DNA of 64,000 nucleotides, taken from positions 77,089 to 141,088 of the forward strand of contig JARGFP010000001.1 of NCBI GenBank assembly GCA_029210585.1, written 5' to 3'. Of this stretch, positions 54,524-63,662 are shown piece after piece. The position numbers and the translations under genes are program-made. The first letter of the stretch is position 1. Each line of letters opens with the position of its first letter. The notes under the pieces were generated by a model that saw only the letters and a program-made list of their open reading frames with translations, had not been told where the DNA came from and made no database searches. This DNA is from Bacteroidales bacterium. GTDB taxonomy: Bacteria > Bacteroidota > Bacteroidia > Bacteroidales > GCA-2748055.

Positions 54524-57241
54524 CTATCTTTTATACTTGACAGATGCCTGTGCTGCAGCAAGGCGTGCGATCGGCACCCTGAAAGGTGAACAGCTTACAT
54601 AGTTCATTCCAACTTTGTAGCAGAACTCCACCGAGCTGGGGTCTCCACCATGTTCGCCGCAGATCCCCACCTTGAGATCCGGGTTCGTGGAGCGTCCCTT
54701 GGTCGTTCCGATCTCAACAAGCTGACCAATGCCTTCCTGGTCGAGAGTCTGGAACGGATCAACCTTCAGGATTCCCTTCTTGATGTAGATGGGCAGGAAT
54801 TTGCCTGCATCATCACGTGAATAACCGAAGCCCATCTGGGTCAGGTCATTGGTTCCGAAAGAGAAGAATTCAGCATGTTTGGCAATCTCATCAGCAGTTA
54901 ATGCTGCCCTGGGTATTTCGATCATTGTTCCCACGAGGTACTCACACCGCTCGCCTTTTTCTTCGAACACCTTTTCGGCGGTAGTGCGGATGATCTCTTC
55001 CTGCAACTGGAATTCCTGCACGGTTCCGATCAGGGGGACCATGATTTCCGGGCGTGCATCCACTCCTTTTTTCTTCAGATTGACAGCAGCCTCGATGATT
55101 GCCCTGGCTTGCATCTCGGTGATCTCCGGGTAGGTATTTCCCAAACGGCATCCCCTGTGTCCCAGCATGGGGTTGAATTCATGCAGGTCCTCCACAAGTG
55201 CCTTGATATCATCTACTGAAACGCCCATCTGGTCGGCCATCTCTTTCTGGTTCTCCTCATCGTGCGGTACGAATTCGTGCAATGGCGGATCGAGCAGACG
55301 AATGGTCACTCCATATCCGGCCATGGCTTCCAGGATTCCTTCGAAGTCCTCACGCTGGTAAGGCAGCAGTTTTTCAAGTGCCTTGCGACGCTCGGTCTCG
55401 TTGGAAGCGAGGATCATTTCGCGCATGGCGATGATCCGCTCACCCTCGAAGAACATGTGCTCTGTACGTGTAAGACCGATACCCTTTGCACCGAAGTCCC
55501 TTGCAACCTGTGCATCATTCGGTGTGTCGGCGTTGGTCCTGACATCCATTTTTGTGAGTTTCTCAGCAAGCTCAAGTACAGCTGCGAAATCACCGCTCAG
55601 TTCCGGGTCGATGGTTGTGATCTTGCCTTCATATACATTTCCTTCTCCACCGTCGAGTGAGATCCAGTCACCTTCCTTGAGTTTCTTTCCACCCACTACC
55701 ATGGTACGTTCCCTGTAGTTGATCTTCACACCGCCTGCGCCGGAAACACAACATTTACCCATTCCGCGTGCCACAACGGCAGCGTGTGAGGTCATCCCAC
55801 CACGTGCAGTGAGAATACCATTTGCGATGTTCATACCTTCGAGGTCTTCGGGTGAAGTCTCGATACGTACCAGGATGGACTCGGGATATTTGGCAGCCTC
55901 GTCGGCAAAAAAGACGATTTGTCCGGTTGCGGCACCAGGTGATGCAGGCAACCCATTTGCAATCACTTCAGCATCGGCCATTGCTTTTTTATCGAAAACA
56001 GGGTGCAGCAGTTCATCCAGTTTTGCAGGTTCCTGCCGCAGGAGTGCGGTTTTTTCATCGATCATGCCATCACGCAGCAGGTCCATGGCGATCTTCACCA
56101 TTGAAGCTGCGGTACGCTTACCGTTACGTGTCTGCAGCATCCACAGCTTACCATCCTGGATGGTGAACTCAATATCCTGCATGTCCTTGTAGTGGTTCTC
56201 GAGTTTTGTCTGGGTATCGTCCAGTTCCTTATAAACAGCAGGCATCAGCTCTTCCAGTGACGGAAACTTAGAGACCCGGTCTACTTCTGAAACACCTGCC
56301 AGTTTTGCCCAGCGAAGTGACCCCTCTTTGGTGATCTGCTGCGGTGTTCGCACACCTGCAACCACATCTTCACCCTGTGCATCGATCAGGTACTCGCCAT
56401 TGAAAATATCTTCACCGGTTGCAGCATCACGTGTGAATGCCACACCTGTACCGGATTTGTTGCCCATGTTTCCAAATACCATGGCCTGTACATTCACAGC
56501 AGTTCCCCACTCACCGGGAATCTGGTGCATCGAGCGGTAATAGATGGCCCTGTCGGTATTCCAGCTATCAAATACAGCCATTACTGCGCCCCACAGCTGA
56601 TCCCATGGATCTACGGGGAAGTCATGACCCGTTTGCTTTTTCACAGCGGCCTTGAATTTTTCCACCAGGGTCTTCAGGTCTTCAACATCCAGTTCGTTAT
56701 CATTGTCTACACCCTTTTCTTCTTTCACTGCTTCGAGGATCTCCTCGAACGGATCGATATCCTCTTTGCTTTCAGGCTTCATTCCAAGTACCACATCGCC
56801 ATACATCTGTACAAAGCGACGGTAACTGTCCCATGCAAATTTCTCGTTTCCGGTTTTAGCAATCAGTCCCGCAACTGCATCCTCGTTCATACCGAGATTC
56901 AACACGGTATCCATCATCCCGGGCATGGAAACCCGTGCACCTGAACGTACGGACATCAGGCAGGGATTTTCGTTGCTTCCGAATTTGGTTCCCATGATCT
57001 GTTCAACATTCTTCACTGCTGCCTCTACTTCGGGCTTCAGGAGTTCTGCAACCTTCTCACGACCAAGATCATAATACTCTGCACAAACTTCAGTGGTGAT
57101 GGTGAATCCCGGAGGTACCGGAACCCCGATCAGGTTCATTTCAGCGAGGTTGGCACCCTTGCCACCCAGCAAATTTTTCATGTCAGCTTTTCCTTCAGCT
57201 TTTTTGTCTCCAAAGGTATAAACACGCTTAACTTTCGACAT
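54524..57241 (-). CDS. ppdK: Pyruvate, phosphate dikinase
   Basis: 905 residues. Interconverts pyruvate, ATP and phosphate with PEP, AMP and PPi. The N-terminal ATP-grasp domain begins KNLLGGKGANLAEM; the phosphohistidine domain has GGMTSHAAVVARGMG with the catalytic His486; the C-terminal PEP/pyruvate barrel has LVGTMIEIPRAA, FSFGTNDLTQ and GICGEHGGDP with the catalytic Cys. Length and domain order are normal. A good promoter is seen at 57304-57333. Together with pckA it forms a PEP-pyruvate-oxaloacetate node. Confidence 0.97.
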   Translation of the reverse strand: MSKVKRVYTFGDKKAEGKADMKNLLGGKGANLAEMNLIGVPVPPGFTITTEVCAEYYDLGREKVAELLKPEVEAAVKNVEQIMGTKFGSNENPCLMSVRSGARVSMPGMMDTVLNLGMNEDAVAGLIAKTGNEKFAWDSYRRFVQMYGDVVLGMKPESKEDIDPFEEILEAVKEEKGVDNDNELDVEDLKTLVEKFKAAVKKQTGHDFPVDPWDQLWGAVMAVFDSWNTDRAIYYRSMHQIPGEWGTAVNVQAMVFGNMGNKSGTGVAFTRDAATGEDIFNGEYLIDAQGEDVVAGVRTPQQITKEGSLRWAKLAGVSEVDRVSKFPSLEELMPAVYKELDDTQTKLENHYKDMQDIEFTIQDGKLWMLQTRNGKRTAASMVKIAMDLLRDGMIDEKTALLRQEPAKLDELLHPVFDKKAMADAEVIANGLPASPGAATGQIVFFADEAAKYPESILVRIETSPEDLEGMNIANGILTARGGMTSHAAVVARGMGKCCVSGAGGVKINYRERTMVVGGKKLKEGDWISLDGGEGNVYEGKITTIDPELSGDFAAVLELAEKLTKMDVRTNADTPNDAQVARDFGAKGIGLTRTEHMFFEGERIIAMREMILASNETERRKALEKLLPYQREDFEGILEAMAGYGVTIRLLDPPLHEFVPHDEENQKEMADQMGVSVDDIKALVEDLHEFNPMLGHRGCRLGNTYPEITEMQARAIIEAAVNLKKKGVDARPEIMVPLIGTVQEFQLQEEIIRTTAEKVFEEKGERCEYLVGTMIEIPRAALTADEIAKHAEFFSFGTNDLTQMGFGYSRDDAGKFLPIYIKKGILKVDPFQTLDQEGIGQLVEIGTTKGRSTNPDLKVGICGEHGGDPSSVEFCYKVGMNYVSCSPFRVPIARLAAAQASVKYKR

Positions 57242-57303
57242 ACTTATATTCTTTTATGTGTTAATAATGAACAAGTTAACTATAGGGGTTTTTTCGAAAG
57301 ACA

Positions 57304-57333
57304 CAAAGGTATCTAAAAAATAGATAAAACAAT
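57304..57333 (-). promoter_or_regulatory. Promoter of ppdK
   Basis: Minus-strand ATTG (57333-57330), 18-base spacer, TACCTTTG (57311-57304), matching TAnnTTTG. It lies 62 bases before the ppdK ATG. Confidence 0.55.
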
Positions 57334-57403
57334 TCTAAATAGGGTTAAATAATTGTTTCTTTCTGGCCTTGAGGAAGGGATTACAACAGAGGCTGCAATA
57401 GCG

Positions 57404-57511
57404 GTTGGAGCATTAGTTGGAGCAGTAGTTTGAGCAGTAGTTGGAGTAGTAGTTGGAGTAGTAGTTGTACCGGTGGTGTTACCGGTGGTTATGCCGGTGG
57501 GCGTGCCTGTG
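57404..57511. repeat. 12-bp minisatellite downstream of xerD
   Basis: About nine imperfect 12-bp units: GTTGGAGCATTA, GTTGGAGCAGTA, GTTTGAGCAGTA, GTTGGAGTAGTA (twice), then ACCGGTGG-containing units of the same period. Read on the minus strand one frame stays open and gives Thr/Pro-rich four-residue repeats such as TTTP and GTTT, out of frame with xerD. It occupies the spacer between the xerD stop and the ppdK promoter. Confidence 0.85.
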
Positions 57512-57524
57512 ATTACTTCAGGAG

Positions 57525-58445
57525 TTACTTCCCTGACCTGGGATGGTAGCTGATGATCGCCTCCCGCAGGTATTCCCTGTCGAGATGGGTGTAGATCTCG
57601 GTGGTGACAATGGATTCGTGTCCCAGCATCTCCTGGACCGCCCGGAGGTCGGCACCGCCATTGACCAGGTGGGTGGCGAAGGAGTGCCTGAAAGTGTGCG
57701 GACTGATACGTTTTTTCAGCCCGGTTTTCTCAGCAAGCTGCCGGATGATGGTAAAAACCATGACCCTCGTAAGCTGCCTGCCACGCCGGTTCAGGAAAAG
57801 GATATCCACATTTTCCCGGTCGATATCAAGCATTGCGTTCCGGTCAGGCATATAATTGTCGATCTCCTTCAGCGCAGTGGAACTAATCGGTATCAGCCGT
57901 TCCTTGTCACCTTTCCCGATGATCCTTACAAACCCTTCCTCCCTGAAGAGGTCGGATATCCTCAGTCCGACCAGTTCACTCACCCGTAATCCACAGCTGT
58001 AAAGGACCTCCAGCATCGCCTTATTGCGCTGTCCCTCAAGCTTGCTCAGGTCGATGGCGGCGAACAGCCTGTCGATCTCTTCGATGGTAAGCACCTCGGG
58101 CAGTTTCCTGCCGATTCGCGGACTTTCAAGCAGCATGGAGGGGTCCCTTGAGATACGTTCCTCCATTGCCAGGTATTTGAAAAAGGATTTGATCCCGGAG
58201 ATGACCCGCGACTGGCTACGGGCATTCAACCCGAGCTCATTCAGCCAGGTGATAAATGCATGCAACGTCGCCTGTTCCACCTTTTCGGGATCCAGGTCTG
58301 TTCCCTTCAGCTCCAGAAACCGGATCAGCTTTTCCAGGTCATTCACATAGGCATGCACTGAATTGTCTGACAATCCCTTTTCCAGCTTCAGAAAATTCCT
58401 GTACTCCCTGATCTCAGTTTCCCAGGACCCCATTATCGCTCTCAT
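57525..58445 (-). CDS. xerD: Tyrosine recombinase XerD
   Basis: 306 residues (an ATG at 58433 is an alternative start). N-terminal SAM-like DNA-binding domain (about 8-95), then the catalytic domain with all residues of the family: Arg in SCGLRVSEL, Lys in GKGDKERLIP, His and Arg in SPHTFRHSFATHL, His in LGHESIVTTEIYTH and the Tyr nucleophile in that last motif. It is of the XerC/D kind that resolves chromosome dimers at dif. No dif or att site was recognised nearby. It borders the AT-rich segment. Confidence 0.9.
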   Translation of the reverse strand: MRAIMGSWETEIREYRNFLKLEKGLSDNSVHAYVNDLEKLIRFLELKGTDLDPEKVEQATLHAFITWLNELGLNARSQSRVISGIKSFFKYLAMEERISRDPSMLLESPRIGRKLPEVLTIEEIDRLFAAIDLSKLEGQRNKAMLEVLYSCGLRVSELVGLRISDLFREEGFVRIIGKGDKERLIPISSTALKEIDNYMPDRNAMLDIDRENVDILFLNRRGRQLTRVMVFTIIRQLAEKTGLKKRISPHTFRHSFATHLVNGGADLRAVQEMLGHESIVTTEIYTHLDREYLREAIISYHPRSGK

Positions 58446-58664
58446 TTTATACCCGCAAGATACAAAGAATAATTACGGGGTAACCTGAAAGTTATGTGCG
58501 CCTGGAGGAAGCATTTCCTTTCAAGGTTGTAAGTTAGATTGGATAGCCGCGGGAGAAATACTTGTAGAACATCTGTGGAATAAAATTCCTGAAATTATCA
58601 ATATCCATACAGGACACCCATAGATTTTCATCTGTACAGGAATAATGTGTATCCCGAAAAGATA

Positions 58665-58696
58665 GGAACGGTAATGTTAGCTAGCATTACTGTTCC
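58665..58696 (-). terminator. Terminator of the TonB receptor operon
   Basis: GGAACGGTAATG (58665-58676) pairs with CATTACTGTTCC (58685-58696), one G-U pair; on the minus strand TATCTTTTC follows. It lies just after the receptor stop. The rest of the 260-base spacer to xerD shows no gene. Confidence 0.65.
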
Positions 58697-58705
58697 AGAA
58701 ATTAT

Positions 58706-61012
58706 TTACCAAGTGTATGAGTATGAAACTGAAGGAATTATTGGCAGCAACGACACTTTATAGTATGAATCGTATCTCTTAATATAATAATATGGATTCT
58801 TGCGATTATACACATTGTAAATAGAAAATTTCCATGTTCGTTTCTTCCCTTCGTTCAATACTTTGCATGTTGAATAAGCTAGATCAAGATGATGAAAAAG
58901 AGGCATCCTGTAGTTATTTGGATAAGGGAAAGATTGATAATCAAGAAAATCAACATTGTAAGCATTATCTAGCTTTTCCAGGCCGGGTAATGTGGTTCCT
59001 TGTATTGATTCAACAGGAATTGTGATAGCATTTCCACTTGCCAGCTTGAAAGATGCTGAAAAGAAACGCTCCTTTTCTTTTGATAGTTCAATACTATATT
59101 TCAACAGGATATTTAAGTCATGCCTTCTATCATATTTAAATGGAAAGTACTCACCATTGTTAATACTTTCAATCCTACGCCATGCCCATGCAAGAGTATA
59201 ATTCACCCACCCTGTTAATTTCCCGTTTCTCTTTTCAAGCATGATTTCAGTACCATAGCTCAAGCCTTCACCAATATCAATTAACTCTTCCCATGAATCG
59301 GAATTCTTTTTACTAAATGATGTTCCTTGTTTATATTGAACCGTATTTCTGATCGTTTTATAATAGATGTCAAGGGTAAAAAAATAATTAAGAAACTTTT
59401 TTGCATAAGCAAGATCGTATTGCCATCCAATTTCTGGCTTAACACTGCCAGTTGAAGGAACCCACAAGTCTGTAGGCATGTTTAGTGCCGTATTGGTAAG
59501 GAAATGAATTGCCTGAGTCATCTTCTGGGTTGAAAGCTTAATTGATGAAGAATTTGCAATTCTGTAGGACATCGATAACCTAGGCTCTAAATATATATCA
59601 TTATTCCTATCAATTACATATGAAACTGCTCTAATCCCTGGCAGGATAGTAATGTTATCAAGAATAGATATTCTATCCTCAATATAAGAAGAAATACTGG
59701 TTACATGTTTTATTGCTGCAATATTAAAACTAGTATCAAGATCAATATTCTGGATTTTAAGAATTTCAGGATTAAAGGTTTGATATGCAATATGATACCC
59801 AAATTTCATGTTATGATTCAATATACTAAGATCAACATCACTCTTGATCGATAAATCCTTAATGCCAGAACCTATTTCCTCCAAATAAGCTTGCCCCATT
59901 TTTTGATCGGTGAATTCTTCAAATTGAAAAACACTGTAATATGCAGATGTATTGATGAATAGCCTCGGCGTCAGTTGATAATTCCATCGCATCAGGGTTG
60001 TATTGTTTCCCCAACTATATCCATAGCTATATTCTTGTTTTTCATCTTTATATCTATAGCCATCTTTCCCTTGATAATGACTAAGATATAGTTGACTTTT
60101 GGGGCTAATCTTCCAGTTTATCTTTCCGTTAAAATCATTAAATGAATATGAAAGATGTTCATCATTATTCTGCAATAATTGAAGAATCGAAAATGGGATA
60201 TCAAGCCATGATCTTCTGTAGGAAATTAAATATGAAACTTTGTCCCTCTTAATAGGACCCTCCAAAAGCAATCCTCCAGCTACTGGACTTACCCATATAG
60301 ATCCAGAGTTTTCTTTGATATTTCCTTCTTTTACTGAAACGTCTACTACTGAGGATAGTCTTCCCCCATATCGTGCGGGGATACTTCCTTTGAAAAAATG
60401 AACATCCTTAATTGCATCGGCGTTAAATGTCGAAAGATAACCAAACAAATGATTAGTATTGTAAACGGGTACTCCATCTAATAGAATAAGATTTTGATCA
60501 TGAGATCCACCTCTAACCTGTATGCCAGATGTACCTTCATTCCCCCCTTTTACACCTGGGAAAGACTGGAGGGTCTTTAAAACATCTTTCTCACCAAATA
60601 CAACTGGGTACTCATTAATTATTTTTGCAGACAGTCTGTGAGCACCACTGATTGGAGAAAAGACACCTGCCCAACTTGAAGATCTTATTACTATTTCATC
60701 GAATTCTACGCCAGGATTTAATACAATATTTAAGATGCTATCTTTTTCAATCAATAATTTACAATTCATCGATTCATATCCAACGTAACTTATTGTAATA
60801 TTATAGGTTCCTTCTTGAAAGGATAACGAATAGAAACCATAGCGATTCGTTGATATACCAGTATTTGTTTCCTGAACAAAAATCGTTGCTTCTGGCAGGA
60901 ATTCTCCATTTTTAGCATCACTAACTCTCCCAGAGAGTATGTAATTTTGGCTCTGCACCAAATTCCATGTAAACATCAGTGCAAGAAATAGTATGAGCTT
61001 AAAATTTACCAT
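58706..61012 (-). CDS. TonB-dependent outer membrane receptor
   Basis: 768 residues with signal peptide (about 1-21, ending Q-S-Q). A carboxypeptidase-regulatory-like domain (about 25-105, SGRVSDAKNGEFLPEATIFV) precedes the plug (about 125-235) with GTSGIQVRGGSHDQNLILLDGVPVYN seen as GIQVRGGSHDQN and ILLDGVPVY, then a 22-strand-type barrel ending in an aromatic residue (SVSYSYTW). It is shorter than SusC. Start overlaps the DUF4249 gene end by 7 bases, the usual pairing in Bacteroidota. Imports an unknown ligand with TonB energy. Low GC compared with the rest of the window. Confidence 0.88.
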   Translation of the reverse strand: MVNFKLILFLALMFTWNLVQSQNYILSGRVSDAKNGEFLPEATIFVQETNTGISTNRYGFYSLSFQEGTYNITISYVGYESMNCKLLIEKDSILNIVLNPGVEFDEIVIRSSSWAGVFSPISGAHRLSAKIINEYPVVFGEKDVLKTLQSFPGVKGGNEGTSGIQVRGGSHDQNLILLDGVPVYNTNHLFGYLSTFNADAIKDVHFFKGSIPARYGGRLSSVVDVSVKEGNIKENSGSIWVSPVAGGLLLEGPIKRDKVSYLISYRRSWLDIPFSILQLLQNNDEHLSYSFNDFNGKINWKISPKSQLYLSHYQGKDGYRYKDEKQEYSYGYSWGNNTTLMRWNYQLTPRLFINTSAYYSVFQFEEFTDQKMGQAYLEEIGSGIKDLSIKSDVDLSILNHNMKFGYHIAYQTFNPEILKIQNIDLDTSFNIAAIKHVTSISSYIEDRISILDNITILPGIRAVSYVIDRNNDIYLEPRLSMSYRIANSSSIKLSTQKMTQAIHFLTNTALNMPTDLWVPSTGSVKPEIGWQYDLAYAKKFLNYFFTLDIYYKTIRNTVQYKQGTSFSKKNSDSWEELIDIGEGLSYGTEIMLEKRNGKLTGWVNYTLAWAWRRIESINNGEYFPFKYDRRHDLNILLKYSIELSKEKERFFSASFKLASGNAITIPVESIQGTTLPGLEKLDNAYNVDFLDYQSFPYPNNYRMPLFHHLDLAYSTCKVLNEGKKRTWKFSIYNVYNRKNPYYYIKRYDSYYKVSLLPIIPSVSYSYTW

Positions 61013-61953
61013 CCTAAATAGTCAAAATCAAAGTAAACAGAATTGTAGGACCCAAATATTCCAACACCATTTTTAATATTTGTATACATCATTTCAGGTA
61101 TATAAAAAGCAAGATTATCACCTAAATTTTTCTGTTCATATTGAATGAGCGCAGATTTTAAATAAAGATCAAGATGTTGATCCGCTGATACCATTGTTAT
61201 CCTATCTCTTGTTTTGAATGCATTAGAGTACTTAATGTTGAAATTAATGCTGTCTCCTTCCAGTAATTCGTCATCAATGCGTATATAGTATGAATATGAA
61301 TGAGGGAAATTATTATAGTAGGAATCTTCTTCAATATTGATATTTCCACCAAAGATTCGATTTACGGAGATATTTTTTACGTTTTTGTAATATTCCTCAA
61401 ATGTTTTGAAGTATTTTACTGAAATCCAATAATACTCTTTTCTTTCAGGATGATCAATAATCGTTATTGAGTAATGGCTTGTATCATAGGAATCCACTAA
61501 CTCTTCTTCGGTACGCTCGTCAATAACTGCTTTAATATTTACAACTGGTTTTATCGGGATTTTTGTAGATGCTGAAAGTGTAGTGTTATTGGAATTTATA
61601 GATAGTGCATAACTTTTACCTTCAATTGGCTTGATTGAAGAAACATAAAATCCATTATCGATAGGATTTAATACCCATAGTGAATCTGAATTGCTGATTG
61701 AGACTGAGGCATTCATTATTGGTAAAAACTCCTTATCAGAATCAATTTGTTTTGACATTGAAAGTTGCAATGAAACTACCGAGTCGGATGTAAGAAGACA
61801 ATTCACCGTATGATTACCAGAGAAATTTTCAATATCAAGCTCTACTTTGTCTTCACAAGATGAAATAAATAACAATATTCCAAAAAGTGAAAATAGTTTA
61901 TGATATTGAGATTTCTTTATACAATTAATTCGAGTTTCCGTATAGTACTTCAT
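61006..61953 (-). CDS. DUF4249 family lipoprotein
   Basis: 315 residues. A long N-terminal positive stretch, a hydrophobic segment and lipobox (F-I-S-S-C, about residue 33) mark a lipoprotein. The start of the mature part, CEDKVELDIENFSGNHTVNC with SDSVVSLQLSMSKQI, fits DUF4249, a family almost always encoded with a TonB receptor, probably as its surface partner. The segment PIDNGFYVSS follows in the expected place. No other ATG is available. The gene lies 18 bases after a G9/C7 hairpin. Confidence 0.8.
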   Translation of the reverse strand: MKYYTETRINCIKKSQYHKLFSLFGILLFISSCEDKVELDIENFSGNHTVNCLLTSDSVVSLQLSMSKQIDSDKEFLPIMNASVSISNSDSLWVLNPIDNGFYVSSIKPIEGKSYALSINSNNTTLSASTKIPIKPVVNIKAVIDERTEEELVDSYDTSHYSITIIDHPERKEYYWISVKYFKTFEEYYKNVKNISVNRIFGGNINIEEDSYYNNFPHSYSYYIRIDDELLEGDSINFNIKYSNAFKTRDRITMVSADQHLDLYLKSALIQYEQKNLGDNLAFYIPEMMYTNIKNGVGIFGSYNSVYFDFDYLGW

Positions 61954-61970
61954 TACTAAATGAATTATAT

Positions 61971-61991
61971 GGGGGGGGGCATCGCCCCCCC
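61971..61991. promoter_or_regulatory. G-tract hairpin in the DUF4249 leader
   Basis: Plus strand: nine G residues (61971-61979), CATCG, seven C residues (61985-61991). GGGGGGGC and GCCCCCCC form an 8-bp stem with a 3-base loop. No T-run, so not a typical terminator. It lies between the lipoprotein fragment ending at 62002 and the DUF4249 ATG at 61953. Homopolymer runs of this length slip easily. Confidence 0.75.
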
Positions 61992-62001
61992 AAAATCCAA
62001 A

Positions 62002-62733
62002 TTATTGTTTGATATAAATTTTTGCTAGTCCTTCCTTAGGATTCAAGTCATATTCACCTACAGCATCCCAGTATAGTATTTCTATTTCTCCGAAATTTTC
62101 ATCGGCACTAGCGATATTAAACTCTACACCTAATGTTGGTACCGATTCAATTTTTACCTTATCGTCACCCTCTTTAGTTATTTTCATTGAGGTTCCAATT
62201 TTTACTTTCACACCCTCGCCATTTGTATCATCCTCTATCATATTGAAATAATAATTATAGGAATGATCTTGTATGTTCCATGAAAACAAAGATTTATCAT
62301 AAGTACACCATTCATCCCTTTGCTCATCTCTAGTCTTTTGACCGAAATTATTTGTTCCAGAAGAGGGAAATGCTATATTTTGACTTTGTTTGTGATTATA
62401 ATATGCAACTTTGTATTGCAATTCGATCTTACCATCAAACAATCCACAACACCAGCTCCAACAATCCTTGCTTATATATATCTTTTCAATTTGATCCCTA
62501 CTATATCTATTTCTCCAACTTGCCTTAGCTTCAAATGGTTTCGTTAAATTTGATTTATTGCCATTTTCATCAACTGAAAGAATCGAGTAATAATAACTTC
62601 TTCCATTAACTAAATTGGTATTTACGTAGCTTGTTTGATAATTATTTAGTGTTACTAATTTTGTGTTTGGGTAGGAACTGTGTTGCCTCCAAATTTCGTA
62701 CTTAATTGCACCTTGAACTCCAGCCCATGACAT
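62002..62733 (-). CDS. 3' part of a frameshifted fibronectin-III lipoprotein gene
   Basis: 243 codons, no signal peptide. It opens with MSWAGVQGAIKYEIWRQ, which is the middle of a fibronectin type III domain (the W and Y-x-I-x-R strands), continued by YVNTNLVNGRSYYYSILSVDENGNKS. The first strand of that domain (SSPTSFTAYPDETP) is at the end of the upstream frame. Reading back in this frame gives YEVRMSW directly after the break, so the ATG is an internal Met and not a real start. The rest is beta-rich and unrecognised. See the findings for the frameshift. Confidence 0.7.
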   Translation of the reverse strand: MSWAGVQGAIKYEIWRQHSSYPNTKLVTLNNYQTSYVNTNLVNGRSYYYSILSVDENGNKSNLTKPFEAKASWRNRYSRDQIEKIYISKDCWSWCCGLFDGKIELQYKVAYYNHKQSQNIAFPSSGTNNFGQKTRDEQRDEWCTYDKSLFSWNIQDHSYNYYFNMIEDDTNGEGVKVKIGTSMKITKEGDDKVKIESVPTLGVEFNIASADENFGEIEILYWDAVGEYDLNPKEGLAKIYIKQ

Positions 62734-62735
62734 TC

Positions 62736-63662
62736 TTACTTCATAGGGGTCTCGTCAGGATAGGCAGTAAATGACGTGGGTGATGAAATAGATGCAATTG
62801 ATTTCAAGACGGTTGTACTTCCAATATCTGAACTAGTTGTATTTGTTGTATTGTGCAATCCATTATAAGATGATTTATCATTTCTTATATCATCTCTAAA
62901 CATCCTAGTCTCAGATTCAAAATCCTCATCATCTACTATCACAATTATTTTGGATCCAATTGGTCTAGATTTTAGAGTTGTGGATGATATTTCATATGCT
63001 TTTCTGGCTGATAAGAGCTGTAATTCTTTAGGGAGTACGAACCCATCAGGATCAATTCTCATCATACCTTTAGAATTTACACGTTCAGCTTCACGCACTA
63101 ATAATATAGGCTCATGTATCTCAGTTTCTAATACCTGAGTTTTAACAGAATTATGAAAGCTATTTACATGGATACCAAGGGCTTCTTGATAATCTACTGG
63201 AAGACTAATTACTGGAATGATCTGAGTTTTATAGTTCCATAACTCAAAATAGACAGGAGAGGATATTTGAAGAGTTATAAAGCTTTCAGAATATTTCAAA
63301 AAGTTTGAAATGTCAATATTATTATCTCTCGCAAGATTAATTATGTAATCATGAAAGCTAACTTCTCCATAATTCTCAGTACTGATATCATGGTCCTTAA
63401 TAAACTGATAAAGAATGTCATAATCGTAATCAAATTGCTTTTCGATTTCTGTATGAAGTAATTCACGAACATCAAAATTTGAAATAGACAGAGAAATAAC
63501 TTCAGATAACTCTTCAATTACTCTGTTTTTTACATCCATTGATAATTCAATATCAGGATCCACTCGAAATTTTTTACTAATTGGATCAAGTTCCTTCTCG
63601 CAGCCTATTATTGAGAAAATGAACAAGCCATAAATTGCTAATTTTAATTTAATTTTTTTCAT
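62736..63662 (-). CDS. 5' part of a frameshifted fibronectin-III lipoprotein gene
   Basis: 308 codons from the ATG at 63662. Signal peptide and lipobox (S-I-I-G-C, about residue 21) mark a lipoprotein. The body to residue 285 is mostly helical and unrecognised; LLVREAERVNSKGMMRIDPDGFVLPKELQLLSARKAYEISSTT is seen in the pieces REAERVNSKG and DPDGFVLPKE. It ends ISSPTSFTAYPDETPMK, the first strand of a fibronectin III domain cut short by a stop. One extra base at 62745-62749 would join it to the next frame. First of the AT-rich unit with DUF4249 and the TonB receptor. Confidence 0.7.
   Translation of the reverse strand: MKKIKLKLAIYGLFIFSIIGCEKELDPISKKFRVDPDIELSMDVKNRVIEELSEVISLSISNFDVRELLHTEIEKQFDYDYDILYQFIKDHDISTENYGEVSFHDYIINLARDNNIDISNFLKYSESFITLQISSPVYFELWNYKTQIIPVISLPVDYQEALGIHVNSFHNSVKTQVLETEIHEPILLVREAERVNSKGMMRIDPDGFVLPKELQLLSARKAYEISSTTLKSRPIGSKIIVIVDDEDFESETRMFRDDIRNDKSSYNGLHNTTNTTSSDIGSTTVLKSIASISSPTSFTAYPDETPMK

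Noticed and set aside
57525-58445. Integrase of a mobile element
   Set aside because: The recombinase matches the housekeeping XerD type and no att repeats or other mobile genes are next to it, although the AT-rich segment begins beside it.
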